From the NCBI GenBank assembly GCA_934589065.1, contig CAKTNN010000006.1, forward strand, positions 11,916 to 75,915: a stretch of DNA of 64,000 nucleotides, given 5' to 3'. Origin of the DNA: an uncultured Oscillospiraceae bacterium. GTDB taxonomy: Bacteria > Bacillota > Clostridia > Oscillospirales > Oscillospiraceae. Both the position numbers and the translations under genes were made by a program. How positions within the stretch are numbered: position 1 is the stretch's first letter; every line of letters begins with the position of its first letter. The notes below the pieces were generated by a model. It made no database searches, was not told where the DNA came from, and was given only the letters and a program-made list of their open reading frames with translations. Shown one piece after another: positions 26,187-34,308 of this stretch.

Positions 26187-27282
26187 GGGTGTCCCTCCTC
26201 AGCCGGTTGCCCGCTGCGTCAAACAGCAGCACCTTTCCGGGCTTCAGGTGGAAGCGCACGGTTTCCGGATGGCTCTGGGCAGTGCCGTCGGACTGGATAA
26301 TGGCCCGCAGGGTTTCCGTCTGGCAGGCACTGTTCCGGCACACGATGCTTACGTCCCGGCCCATGATCTCCACCCGCTCCAGCTTGCAGGAGAGCTCCCC
26401 TGCATCACTTGGCTGAAAGCCCTCCGGACGGATGCCGACGGTAACGGTCTGGTCTGCAATGCCTGGGACAGACAGCACGGCCTCCTGCCCGATATAGAGC
26501 ATTTCGCCCTGCACCCGCCCGTCAAACAGATTAATGGGCGGCGTGCCCAGAAATTTTGCAACGAAAAGGTTGCTGGGGTCATCGTAAACCTGCTGGGGCT
26601 TTCCCGTCTGCTGCACCACGCCCTCCTTCATCACCACGATCTGGTCGGAAATGCTCATGGCCTCCTCCTGGTCGTGGGTGACGAAGACGGTGGTAATGCC
26701 GGTTTCCCGCTGGATGCGGCGGATCTCCTCCCGGGTTTGCAGCCGCAGACGGGCATCCAGGTTGGAAAGGGGCTCGTCCAGCAGCAGAACGCTGGGCATT
26801 TTTACAAGAGCCCGGGCAATGGCAACCCGCTGCTGCTGACCGCCGGAGAGCTCGCTGGGCTTGCGGTCCAACAGGCCCTCAATCTGCACCAGCCGGGCGG
26901 CCTCTACGGCGCGGTTATGGATTTCTTCCTTGCTGGGGCGCTCCTTCCCCTTGAGATTTTCCAGGGGGAAACGGATGTTTTGCAGCACGGTCATGTGGGG
27001 ATACAGGGCATAGTTCTGGAAAACCAGGCCCACCTTGCGGTTTTCCGTAGGCAGCTCCGTCACATCTTGATCGCCGAAAAGAATGCGCCCGGAGGTGGGG
27101 GCCTGCAGACCGCAGATCATATATAGGGTTGTGCTCTTTCCGCAGCCGGAGGGGCCCAACAGTCCAATCAGCTGCCCGTCGGGAATGACAAAGCTGAAGT
27201 GGTCTACGGCAGTTACCTCGCTGCCGGATTTTTTGTTGCGGCTCGGAAATATCTTGGTCAGGTTATCCAGGGTGACTTTCAT
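26173..27282 (-). CDS. Carbohydrate ABC transporter ATPase, MsmK/UgpC type
   Basis: The 369-residue ATPase has Walker A GPSGCGKST, signature LSGGQQQR, Walker B VLLLDEPLSNLD and a C-terminal TOBE regulatory domain (about 235-369). The ATG at 27282 was chosen because it follows AAGGATGG and gives the usual MKVTLDNLTK start. It is first in the operon ATPase, permease, permease, binding protein. A promoter with TTGACT/TATAAT lies upstream. Confidence 0.92.
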   Translation of the reverse strand: MKVTLDNLTKIFPSRNKKSGSEVTAVDHFSFVIPDGQLIGLLGPSGCGKSTTLYMICGLQAPTSGRILFGDQDVTELPTENRKVGLVFQNYALYPHMTVLQNIRFPLENLKGKERPSKEEIHNRAVEAARLVQIEGLLDRKPSELSGGQQQRVAIARALVKMPSVLLLDEPLSNLDARLRLQTREEIRRIQRETGITTVFVTHDQEEAMSISDQIVVMKEGVVQQTGKPQQVYDDPSNLFVAKFLGTPPINLFDGRVQGEMLYIGQEAVLSVPGIADQTVTVGIRPEGFQPSDAGELSCKLERVEIMGRDVSIVCRNSACQTETLRAIIQSDGTAQSHPETVRFHLKPGKVLLFDAAGNRLRRDTHGKA

Positions 27283-27313
27283 AGCATCCCATCCTTTTTC
27301 TGTCATAAGGCCT

Positions 27314-27343
27314 ATTATATTCCCTCAAGGGGGATGGAGTCAA
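27314..27343 (-). promoter_or_regulatory. Promoter of the carbohydrate ABC operon
   Basis: On the minus strand TTGACT (27338-27343) and TATAAT (27314-27319) have 18-base spacing, 32 bases upstream of the ATPase start. Confidence 0.75.
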
Positions 27344-27410
27344 CCGCAATTGAAAAAAATCCCTCTGCGCTGAAGAAAAAGAGAAAATACGGTAAAAAAG
27401 CCTTTCAATA

Positions 27411-27653
27411 GCCTCGCAGAGTTTGGCGGCGTAAGCCGACAAATAAAATCAAATCATTTTCTGTCGGGGCGTGTACCTGACAGAAAATACATCTCAGGCT
27501 GTAAGTCTAGCGCCGCAGCGCTGTGCAGAGCGCAACCGCCGTAGGCGGCTCTTAGCGCGTCGCAGTGCGAGTTGTTCGCCTACGGCGAACAAGGAGTGCG
27601 CGCAGCAGACTGCAAAAGAAATGTCGGAAAAGCCCGTAAGGGATTTTTCGACA
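27411..27653 (+). repeat. Structured intergenic repeat, copy A (long form)
   Basis: This 243-base segment matches copy B at 59470-59654. The first 96 bases differ at three positions and the last 89 at several; copy A has 58 extra bases (27507-27564). Internal pairings: ATTTTCTGTC with GACAGAAAAT; TTGTTCGCC with GGCGAACAA around a TAC loop; AGCGC/GCGCT and CCGCC/GGCGG inside the extra part; and a terminal stem TGTCGGAAAA/TTTTTCGACA. It lies between two minus-strand operons and holds no convincing gene. AAAAAATCCCTCTGC occurs on both sides (27354-27368 and 27657-27671). Confidence 0.85.
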
Positions 27654-27663
27654 CTTAAAAAAT

Positions 27664-27687
27664 CCCTCTGCCCCGAAGGGCAGAGGG
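27664..27687. terminator. Terminator after the PTS operon
   Basis: CCCTCTGCCC and GGGCAGAGGG form a perfect 10-bp stem with loop CGAA, flanked by A-rich and T-rich runs so that it can act on the minus strand after the EIIC gene. A partial copy of its left arm is found at 27361-27368, on the other side of repeat copy A. Confidence 0.85.
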
Positions 27688-27719
27688 AAAAGAAACAGGA
27701 ACAATCAGGGAGGGCGTAT

Positions 27720-28988
27720 TTAGGCGATAAGCTTGGCGATAAGGCCTTCCACAATGCCCCACAGGGAGAAGTCCTGACCACCGTAAACCAGCATCCAGCT
27801 CTGGATGGTGTTGTTGAAGAAGTAAGCACCGAAGCCTACCAGCAGCACCATAACAATGCCGTTGACAATGGAAGCGATGATGCAGCCACGAACGCCGCCG
27901 TAAGCATTGGCAACGATGGCAGCACAGCCGCCTTCAAAGAAGCAGGTGAAGGCCAGAGGAATAACCACGGTGGGGAACACGTTCAGAGCGGTGCAGACCA
28001 GGATGGTCACAACGGAAGCAGCCAGGCCGCAGATGAAGCCGATGATCAGAGCGTTGGGAGCAACGTTGAAGATCACGGGGCAGTCCAGAGCGGGGATAGC
28101 ACCGGGAACAACCTTGGTAGCAATGCCCTGGAAAGCGGGAACGATCTCAGCAATCAGCATACGGACACCCAGCAGCATAACGGTAACGCCCATGCCGAAG
28201 GTGATGGTCTTGGTGAAGTAGTAAGTGAAGGCACGGTCGTAGCCCAGAACCTCGGCGGGATTGTAGCCGTTGATTCTCAGCAGCAGAGCCATGACCAGGT
28301 AGGTAAGCAGAATGACGATGGAGCCGGTGATGGAAACCTCACGCAGGAAGTTGAGTCCCTGGGGGAACTTCAGGTCTTCGGTGGACTGCTTGGGGTCGCC
28401 GGTAACCTTGGCAACGCCGGCAGCAATCAGAGACAGAGTGGTTGTGGGGTGAGCGATGGAGAAGGAATCGGTGCCGGTAACCTTCTTAACCAGGGGATGC
28501 ATCAGGTTGGGGGCAACGATCATGTAAACAGCGGTAAAGATGGCAGCCAGGATAATGAGCTTTGCGCCGCTCAGACCGGCATCTACACCGGCAGCAATGA
28601 ATACGTAGGGGAACCAGTACAGCATGTGACCGGTCAGGAACACAGTCTTGTACTTGGTGAAGCGGGCAAACAGCAGGTTGATGGCAAAGCCGATGATCAT
28701 AACAATGCCGATCTCGGTGCCGTACAGGCCGCCGATATCCACAGAGGTGGAAGGAATGGCCTTGGGCATAATGGTGCTGAAAGCAGTACCTACGTCGGTA
28801 ACGGTACCGGACACGATGCTGACGCCCTGGTTCAGAACAAAGTAACCAATGGCGGTCATAAAGGTGCCGCGGATAACCTCAGATGCGGACTTCTTCTGGA
28901 GCAGCAGGCCAACCAGTGCAATCAGGGAAATAAAAATGGCGCCCTGTCCGAAGATCTCTTTGACAATAAAGTCAAGAACAGCGTTCAT
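27720..28988 (-). CDS. PTS transporter subunit EIIC, ascorbate (UlaA/SgaT) type
   Basis: The 422-residue membrane protein has about ten to eleven helices and the UlaA/SgaT pattern (NQGVSIVSGTVTDVG, GFAINLLFARFTKYK, GHMLYWFPYVF, GCIIASIVNG). It transports and, with EIIA and EIIB, phosphorylates its substrate; L-ascorbate is the known substrate of characterised relatives, but other sugars are possible. It is third in the operon EIIA-EIIB-EIIC. It lacks nearby ascorbate-degrading enzymes. Confidence 0.92.
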   Translation of the reverse strand: MNAVLDFIVKEIFGQGAIFISLIALVGLLLQKKSASEVIRGTFMTAIGYFVLNQGVSIVSGTVTDVGTAFSTIMPKAIPSTSVDIGGLYGTEIGIVMIIGFAINLLFARFTKYKTVFLTGHMLYWFPYVFIAAGVDAGLSGAKLIILAAIFTAVYMIVAPNLMHPLVKKVTGTDSFSIAHPTTTLSLIAAGVAKVTGDPKQSTEDLKFPQGLNFLREVSITGSIVILLTYLVMALLLRINGYNPAEVLGYDRAFTYYFTKTITFGMGVTVMLLGVRMLIAEIVPAFQGIATKVVPGAIPALDCPVIFNVAPNALIIGFICGLAASVVTILVCTALNVFPTVVIPLAFTCFFEGGCAAIVANAYGGVRGCIIASIVNGIVMVLLVGFGAYFFNNTIQSWMLVYGGQDFSLWGIVEGLIAKLIA

Positions 28989-29029
28989 ACAATTACCTCC
29001 TAGTTAATTTTTACCGGAACCCGGCAGAA

Positions 29030-29320
29030 TTACTTGTTCAGCGAATCAAAGTAAGCCAGAACCTTCTGTTCCACTTCCTTGTCATCCATAAAGTTGTTTA
29101 CGATGACAACGGGAACGGAGGCCCGATCCTTGATCCGCGCGCCCAACTCGGCGGAAATGAAGATAACATCGCAGTCGGCGGAGCAGCAAGTGCCGACATC
29201 ACCGCAGAAGGTGCGGGCCTTCAGACCGTGTGCCTTCAGCACATTGTCGATCTTGATCCGCAGAAACAGCGAAGAGCCGCAGCCAAAGCCGCAGACAGCT
29301 TGAATTTTGATTTCTCCCAT
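29030..29320 (-). CDS. PTS transporter subunit EIIB, ascorbate type
   Basis: The 96-residue cytoplasmic subunit carries the phosphorylatable Cys10 in VCGFGCGSSLFL and the following Rossmann-like beta/alpha pattern (DVIFISAELG, VPVVIVNNF). It receives phosphate from the EIIA encoded upstream and passes it to the sugar at EIIC. Confidence 0.92.
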   Translation of the reverse strand: MGEIKIQAVCGFGCGSSLFLRIKIDNVLKAHGLKARTFCGDVGTCCSADCDVIFISAELGARIKDRASVPVVIVNNFMDDKEVEQKVLAYFDSLNK

Positions 29321-29402
29321 GTTTTTGTTCCTCTTTTCGCAGTATCATATATTTCGCGCATTCCGCACGGAATACCAGTTGTTATGGCTGGGGAAAAGAA
29401 CA

Positions 29403-29834
29403 TCATCCCAGGATGGATGCCATTTCCTCAACGGTTTGTGCCTGGGCCAGCTTTTCCATCACGCCGTCGCCGCACAGCACCTCTGCAACGTTCTGCAGGG
29501 CACGTACATGACTTTCCCGGTCGATGCAGGCAACGCACAGGATCAGGTTTACAGGGTCGTTGGGGCTGCCGAAGGATACGGGCTCAGCCAGGGTAATGAG
29601 GGCCAGATCTTCCTTGTGCACGGCAGGGGAAGGAGCGGCGTGGGCAATGGCAAAACCGGGCATGATCACCATGTAGGGCCCCAATTCTTTCACCGCCTGG
29701 ATCATGGACTGGGTATACTCGTGGGTGATGCTCCCGGCCTCCTCCAGAACACTGCCTGCCAGCGTGATTGCCTCTTGCCAATCTTTGGCGTGAAGACCCA
29801 CACGCATCTTTTCTTTTTCAATGATGCAACCCAT
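29403..29834 (-). CDS. PTS transporter subunit EIIA, mannitol/fructose (EIIA-2) fold
   Basis: The 143-residue product has the EIIA-2 active-site region PGFAIAHAAPSPAV with the phosphorylated His. The start at MGCIIEKEK lies 9 bases after AAGGAGG; two upstream in-frame ATGs are too close to or before that site. It is first in the PTS operon and divergent from the GntR gene. Confidence 0.9.
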   Translation of the reverse strand: MGCIIEKEKMRVGLHAKDWQEAITLAGSVLEEAGSITHEYTQSMIQAVKELGPYMVIMPGFAIAHAAPSPAVHKEDLALITLAEPVSFGSPNDPVNLILCVACIDRESHVRALQNVAEVLCGDGVMEKLAQAQTVEEMASILG

Positions 29835-29911
29835 GGGAAACATCCTCCTTAAGTAATGCATCGGACGGTGGAGAACTGCTGCCGATTTGACAGTTTGGAA
29901 ATCTCCTCGTC

Positions 29912-29959
29912 ACTGTTTGTTCACAGTATACCACTTGTTTTATTTTTTTTCAAGTACTT
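29912..29959 (-). promoter_or_regulatory. PTS operon promoter with palindromic operator
   Basis: On the minus strand TTGAAA and TATACT (29925-29930) are spaced by 17 bases. ACTGT and ACAGT (29912-29916 and 29923-29927, six-base centre) form a palindrome overlapping the -10 box, a good site for repression by the divergently encoded GntR protein. Confidence 0.6.
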
Positions 29960-30001
29960 TGTACATTTTTCTAATATTTTTCTCTGGGGCGGGAAATGTT
30001 A

Positions 30002-30030
30002 TTGAAATTTTCCAACATGTATGCTATAAT
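30002..30030 (+). promoter_or_regulatory. Promoter of the GntR-SIS-HPr operon
   Basis: TTGAAA (30002-30007) and TATAAT (30025-30030) have 17-base spacing, about 65 bases upstream of the GntR start. Confidence 0.8.
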
Positions 30031-30097
30031 CTAAACCAGATAAGGACAGATTGCTGATACCGCTTGTTATAATTTGTGCAGCGAAAGAAGGGGTCGT

Positions 30098-30850
30098 GTG
30101 GAAGAATCCGAAAAACGGGAGCCCAAATATGCCCTGCTTGTGCAGCATTTGACGGAGCTTATTCAGGAGATTTCCGTCCAGGAGGATACCTGCCTGCCCT
30201 CGGAACGGGAGCTGTGCGAGCGATACGGCGTCAGCCGGATCACTGTTCGCCGGGCCCTTTCAGAGCTGGAAAGCGCAGGGCAGATCTATCGCGTCCAGGG
30301 AAAGGGCGCTTTTGTCCGCAGTCAAAAGCTTTCCGGTAAGCTTTCCTCTCTTACGAGCCTGACGGAGGATATGCAGGATATTAATATTTCCTGCGGTTCC
30401 CGCATCCTGGTGCTGGAGACGATCCCGGCGGGGGCGAAGGTGGCAAAAAAACTCCGCATTGAAGAGAATACCCCGGTGGTTATGCTCAAGCGTCTGCGCC
30501 TGGCAGGCGGCAGCCCCCTGGCGATTGAAACCTGCTATCTGCACCCAAACCATGGGCCGGTGGTCAGCCGGTATATTGCGGATGATGTATCCCTTTATGC
30601 CGTCCTTCGGGAAAAATGCGGGGTAGACCCCGTGTATGCAGAGCAGAGCCTGGAAATTGGGCTCCTGCAGCCCTGGGAGCAGCGAATGCTGGGGGAAAAC
30701 ACACCGGTTTATGCCATGTTTACGGTTCGACTGGCCTTTGATGCCGACCACAACCCCATAGAGTATGTGGAAGGAAAATACCGGGGCGACCGCTACTCCT
30801 ATCATATCAGTATGGCGAACCAGCACATTACCGCACGCCAAAAAAATTGA
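30098..30850 (+). CDS. GntR-family (HutC/UTRA) transcriptional regulator
   Basis: The 250-residue product has an N-terminal winged helix (LPSERELCERYGVSRITVRRALSEL, about residues 32-60) and a C-terminal UTRA ligand domain (about 100-245, ending IEYVEGKYRGDRYSY). UTRA domains usually bind a phosphosugar. The GTG at 30098 is chosen because AAAGAAGGGG precedes it; a TTG at 30074 would add eight residues. It likely regulates the divergent PTS operon. Confidence 0.88.
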   Translation: MEESEKREPKYALLVQHLTELIQEISVQEDTCLPSERELCERYGVSRITVRRALSELESAGQIYRVQGKGAFVRSQKLSGKLSSLTSLTEDMQDINISCGSRILVLETIPAGAKVAKKLRIEENTPVVMLKRLRLAGGSPLAIETCYLHPNHGPVVSRYIADDVSLYAVLREKCGVDPVYAEQSLEIGLLQPWEQRMLGENTPVYAMFTVRLAFDADHNPIEYVEGKYRGDRYSYHISMANQHITARQKN

Positions 30851-30905
30851 CCGGCAGAGACCGAAACCGGGGAAGGATTCTTTCCCATATTTGGAGGTTA
30901 GTCTT

Positions 30906-31637
30906 ATGTATTATCAGATGTATCGGAAAAATGTGGAAGAAACACTGGATGCCATCTTTACAAAGGAGACGGATGGCCTGGAGAAGGCGGGGCAGATGCT
31001 TGCCCAGGTTCTGGAAAACGACGGGCTATTGTATGTATTCGGCTGCGGTCACTCCCACATGCTGGCAGAAGAGCTCTTCTACCGAGCAGGAGGCCTTGCG
31101 CCGGTTTATCCCATTTTTGAAACCGCCGCTATGCTCCATGAGGGAGCTGCCAAGTCCAGCCAGATCGAGCGGATGAGCGGCTACGCACAGCACGTGATTG
31201 CCCGCTACCCCATTGGGCCCAAGGACTGTTTGCTGATTGCCTCCACCTCCGGCATCAATCCCTTCGGCATGGAAATGGCCCAGCTGGCGAGAGAACGGGG
31301 GGCCAAGGTCATTGGTATCTCCTCCGGCGCTTACGTGACCCAGCCTTCCCGCCAGAAGGACGGACTCCATTTGCCGGATTTCTGCGATATTTGCATTGAT
31401 AACCATGTGCCCCTGGGAGATGCCACGGTAACGGTATGTGCCGACGGCACAAAGGCGGGCCCGGTATCCACCATTGCCACCCTGGCGATCGCCAATTCCC
31501 TGGTGCTGGATGCCTGCGAGATTATGAAGTCCCACGGTGTGGAGCCTAAGGTGTTCCACAGCGGAAACTGCCCCGGCGCAGACGGATACAATGCGGCGCT
31601 TCTGAAAGAGTATATGCCCAGAGTTCGCCACCTGTAA
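30906..31637 (+). CDS. SIS-domain phosphosugar-binding protein (UPF0309-like)
   Basis: The 243-residue product has a SIS fold (FGCGHSHMLAEELFYRAGG, STSGINPFGMEMAQLARERGAKVIGISS). SIS proteins isomerise or bind phosphosugars. Its place between a PTS regulator and an HPr gene suggests that it acts on the phosphorylated product of the neighbouring PTS. The ATG follows GGAGG. The exact reaction is not known to me. Confidence 0.85.
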   Translation: MYYQMYRKNVEETLDAIFTKETDGLEKAGQMLAQVLENDGLLYVFGCGHSHMLAEELFYRAGGLAPVYPIFETAAMLHEGAAKSSQIERMSGYAQHVIARYPIGPKDCLLIASTSGINPFGMEMAQLARERGAKVIGISSGAYVTQPSRQKDGLHLPDFCDICIDNHVPLGDATVTVCADGTKAGPVSTIATLAIANSLVLDACEIMKSHGVEPKVFHSGNCPGADGYNAALLKEYMPRVRHL

Positions 31638-31661
31638 ATATTTTATTGGAGGAAACCGATT

Positions 31662-31931
31662 ATGAAAGAAGTTAAAACCACCGTCGTCAATCCCAATGGC
31701 ATTCACGCCCGCCCCGCCTCCTTCTTTGTAAACGAGGCAAAGAAGTACCAGAGCAAGATCATGGTTGAAAACCTGAGCTCCGGCAAGGCCAAGGATGCCA
31801 AACAGATCCTGGGTGTTATGAGCCTGGGCATGACCAAGGGCACCGAGATTCGCCTCACCGCCGAAGGGCCCGACGAGGAAGAAGCCATCGCCGGTATGCT
31901 GCACCTGGTAGAGTCCGGCTGCGGAGAATAA
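31662..31931 (+). CDS. HPr-family phosphocarrier protein lacking the regulatory serine
   Basis: The 89-residue product keeps the phosphate-accepting His15 in NPNGIHARPAS and the GVMSLG strand. The position of Ser46 in Firmicutes HPr, the HPr-kinase target, is Gln48 here (DAKQILG). It can therefore carry PTS phosphate but should not take part in CcpA-type catabolite repression. It is last in the gntR operon and may serve the linked PTS. Confidence 0.93.
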   Translation: MKEVKTTVVNPNGIHARPASFFVNEAKKYQSKIMVENLSSGKAKDAKQILGVMSLGMTKGTEIRLTAEGPDEEEAIAGMLHLVESGCGE

Positions 31932-31943
31932 TTGCAAAGTTTT

Positions 31944-31992
31944 TGGGGCTGTCTCCTGCGGCATTTGCCGCAAAGGAGACAGCCCCCTTTTG
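31944..31992 (+). terminator. Terminator after the HPr gene
   Basis: GGGGCTGTCTCCT and AGGAGACAGCCCC form a 13-bp stem with a GC-rich loop, followed by CTTTT. Confidence 0.9.
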
Positions 31993-31997
31993 CTGAT

Positions 31998-32026
31998 TTG
32001 ACATCCGCTTTTCTGCTGGGTATAAT
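31998..32026 (+). promoter_or_regulatory. Promoter of the RNA methyltransferase operon
   Basis: TTGACA (31998-32003) and TATAAT (32021-32026) are separated by exactly 17 bases. Confidence 0.85.
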
Positions 32027-32075
32027 GGTGCAAAACAGAAACGCCAGACATTTATCTGCATAGACAGGAGAAGCC

Positions 32076-32882
32076 ATGATTCAATTTACGGAAATAACGG
32101 AATTTGAGGCCCCGGAGCTGGATGTATTTGCCCGGCTGACAGAGGCGCAGCTATTGAACCGTTTTGAGCCCAAGAAGGGGATGCTCATTGCAGAGAGCCC
32201 GAAGGTGATTGAGCGGGCGCTGGATGCCGGGTGCGTGCCGGTTTCCCTGCTTGTGGAGCGGGGGCACTGCAACGAGGAGGCCCAGAGGGCCATTGCGCGG
32301 TGCGGCGATGTGCCGGTGTACACCGCCAGCATGGACATCCTCACCAAGCTAACGGGCTTTCAGCTTACCAGGGGGATGCTCTGTGCCATGCTGCGGCCCA
32401 AGCAGCCCGCTCCTTTGGAGATTCTGGCTGCCTCCCGCCGGGTGGCGGTGCTGGAAAACGTGATGAACCCCACCAATGTGGGGGCGATTTTCCGCAGTGC
32501 CGCTGCCCTGGGGATGGATGGGGTGCTTTTGACCTCCGGCTGCACGGATCCGCTGTATCGCCGCAGTGCCCGGGTGAGCATGGGCACGGTATTCCAGGTG
32601 CCCTGGGCGTATCTGCCGGAGCACTGGCAGGAAATGCTGAGGCAGCAGGGTTTTTCCACTGCGGCAATGGCCCTGACGGACAATTCCCTGTCCATTGAAG
32701 ACCCGATTCTGCGTCAGCAGGAGCGCCTGGCGGTGGTGCTGGGCACGGAGGGAGACGGCCTGGCTGCATCCACCATTGCGGCCTGCGACTATACGGTAAA
32801 GATTCCCATGTACCATGGGGTGGATTCCCTGAATGTGGCGGCAGCCAGTGCCGTAGCCTTCTGGGAGCTGCGGGCCCGGTAA
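32076..32882 (+). CDS. TrmH/SpoU-family RNA 2'-O-methyltransferase
   Basis: The 268-residue product has the SPOUT motifs NPTNVGAIFRSAAALG (motif 1), LGTEGDGL (motif 2) and IPMYHGVDSLNVAAASAVAFWE (motif 3), preceded by an N-terminal substrate-binding domain. The enzyme methylates ribose in rRNA or tRNA; the precise target cannot be read from the sequence. It starts an operon of three genes with short gaps. Confidence 0.93.
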   Translation: MIQFTEITEFEAPELDVFARLTEAQLLNRFEPKKGMLIAESPKVIERALDAGCVPVSLLVERGHCNEEAQRAIARCGDVPVYTASMDILTKLTGFQLTRGMLCAMLRPKQPAPLEILAASRRVAVLENVMNPTNVGAIFRSAAALGMDGVLLTSGCTDPLYRRSARVSMGTVFQVPWAYLPEHWQEMLRQQGFSTAAMALTDNSLSIEDPILRQQERLAVVLGTEGDGLAASTIAACDYTVKIPMYHGVDSLNVAAASAVAFWELRAR

Positions 32883-32891
32883 GGAGACGCT

Positions 32892-33740
32892 ATGCTGTGT
32901 GACTGTCATATCCATGGAGTGCTGGACGGGAAGGATTGGCGCGCCGCCATTGCCCGCCACCGGGAAAAACCGGAAGACGGCGTCCTGCGGGAAATGCTCC
33001 AAACCTATAAAGACCTGGGCTTTACCTACCTCCGGGACGGGGGCGACCGCTGGGGCGTGGGAAAGCGGGCAAAGGAATTGGCGCCCGACTACGGCATTAC
33101 CTATCGCACCCCCTGCGCGCCGCTGTGCAAGGCGGGGCACTACGGGAGTTTTATTGGGAAAAAGTTTACTTCCTTCCAGGAATACCGGGAGCTTATGGAA
33201 GAAAACAGAAAAAACGGGGCAGATTTTGTAAAAATCATGATTTCCGGCCTGATGGATTTTGACCGCTTCGGCGTCCTGACAGAGCCGGGGCTTCCTGAGG
33301 AAGAAATCCGGGAGCTCATCCATATCGCCCATGAGGAGGGCTTTGCCGTAATGGCCCATGCCAATGGCGCACAGACGGTGCTTGCCGCTGCGCGCGGGGG
33401 AGTGGATTCCGTTGAGCATGGGGCATACCTGGGGGAAGAAGCACTGGCAGCCATGAAAGAGGCCGGTACGGTGTGGGTCCCGACCCTCTCCGCCGTGGGC
33501 AATCTGCGGGGAACGGGCAGATTCCGGGAAGAAGCCGTGGCGCAAATTCTGTCTTCCGCCCAGGAAAATGTAAGGCGCTTTGCCGCCATGGGCGGGCTCT
33601 TAGCTCCCGGGACGGATGCAGGGGCCTGGGCGGTACCCCACGGCAGCCTGACGGAATATGCCCTTATGAAGCAAACCCTGGGGGATTCGGCGGAAGCCCT
33701 GCTGGAGCGGGGCATTGCCGCCATTCGGGAGAAATTTTAA
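32892..33740 (+). CDS. Amidohydrolase-family metal-dependent hydrolase
   Basis: The 282-residue product has the amidohydrolase HxH motif (CDCHIHGVLDG, about residues 3-13), a carboxylated-Lys candidate in DFVKIMISG, later metal ligands in VMAHANG and VEHGAYL, and the catalytic Asp in LAPGTDAGAW. It lies 9 bases after the methyltransferase gene. Substrate unknown; the family includes imidazolonepropionase- and prolidase-like enzymes. Confidence 0.85.
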   Translation: MLCDCHIHGVLDGKDWRAAIARHREKPEDGVLREMLQTYKDLGFTYLRDGGDRWGVGKRAKELAPDYGITYRTPCAPLCKAGHYGSFIGKKFTSFQEYRELMEENRKNGADFVKIMISGLMDFDRFGVLTEPGLPEEEIRELIHIAHEEGFAVMAHANGAQTVLAAARGGVDSVEHGAYLGEEALAAMKEAGTVWVPTLSAVGNLRGTGRFREEAVAQILSSAQENVRRFAAMGGLLAPGTDAGAWAVPHGSLTEYALMKQTLGDSAEALLERGIAAIREKF

Positions 33741-33741
33741 T

Positions 33742-34308
33742 ATGGAAACAAAACTTGTCAGAAGCCGCCGGAAAACGCTTTCCCTGCGGATTACTCCGGA
33801 GGGCAATTTGGAAATCCGGGCGCCGATGGGGATGCCCGCCCGGGAAATTGAAGCCTTTGTAACGGAAAAAGCCCGGTGGATCGAAATCCATCGGGCTCAG
33901 GTATTGCGGGATTTTGCCCAGGGCCGGCAGGCGCCTCTGGAGGAAGAGGCAATCCGGGAGCTGAAACGGCAGACCAAAGAAAAAATAACCCCCATGCTGG
34001 CGTTTCACGCCCGGCGCATGGGGGTTAGCTACGGTAGTGTGACGGTGCGCTGCCAGCAGACCCGCTGGGGCAGCTGCTCCGGGGCGGGAAATCTCAATTT
34101 CAACTGTCTGCTGGCATTGGCCCCGGATAACGTCATGGAGTATGTTGCGGTGCATGAGCTTGCCCACCGAAAGCAAATGAATCACTCTGCCGCCTTCTGG
34201 CAGGAGGTGGCACGGGAATTCCCGGGCTATGCCCAGGCACGGGCCTGGCTCAAGCAAAACGGCGGTGGACTCTTGGCAAGAGCCCGCCAGGGAAAAGATC
34301 GGGGCTGA
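33742..34308 (+). CDS. YgjP-like (DUF45) zinc metallopeptidase
   Basis: The 188-residue product contains the zinc motif HELAHRKQMNHS (about 137-148) and the characteristic TRWGSCSGAGNLNFN segment. Members resemble SprT and WLM proteases. The ATG directly follows the amidohydrolase stop. The physiological substrate is unknown. Confidence 0.88.
   Translation: METKLVRSRRKTLSLRITPEGNLEIRAPMGMPAREIEAFVTEKARWIEIHRAQVLRDFAQGRQAPLEEEAIRELKRQTKEKITPMLAFHARRMGVSYGSVTVRCQQTRWGSCSGAGNLNFNCLLALAPDNVMEYVAVHELAHRKQMNHSAAFWQEVAREFPGYAQARAWLKQNGGGLLARARQGKDRG

Noticed and set aside
27471..29003. Long plus-strand open frame (510 codons) across repeat copy A and the PTS EIIC gene
   Set aside because: It runs opposite the EIIC gene and into the repeat, and its product is low-complexity Gly/Asn/Gln sequence without family similarity.
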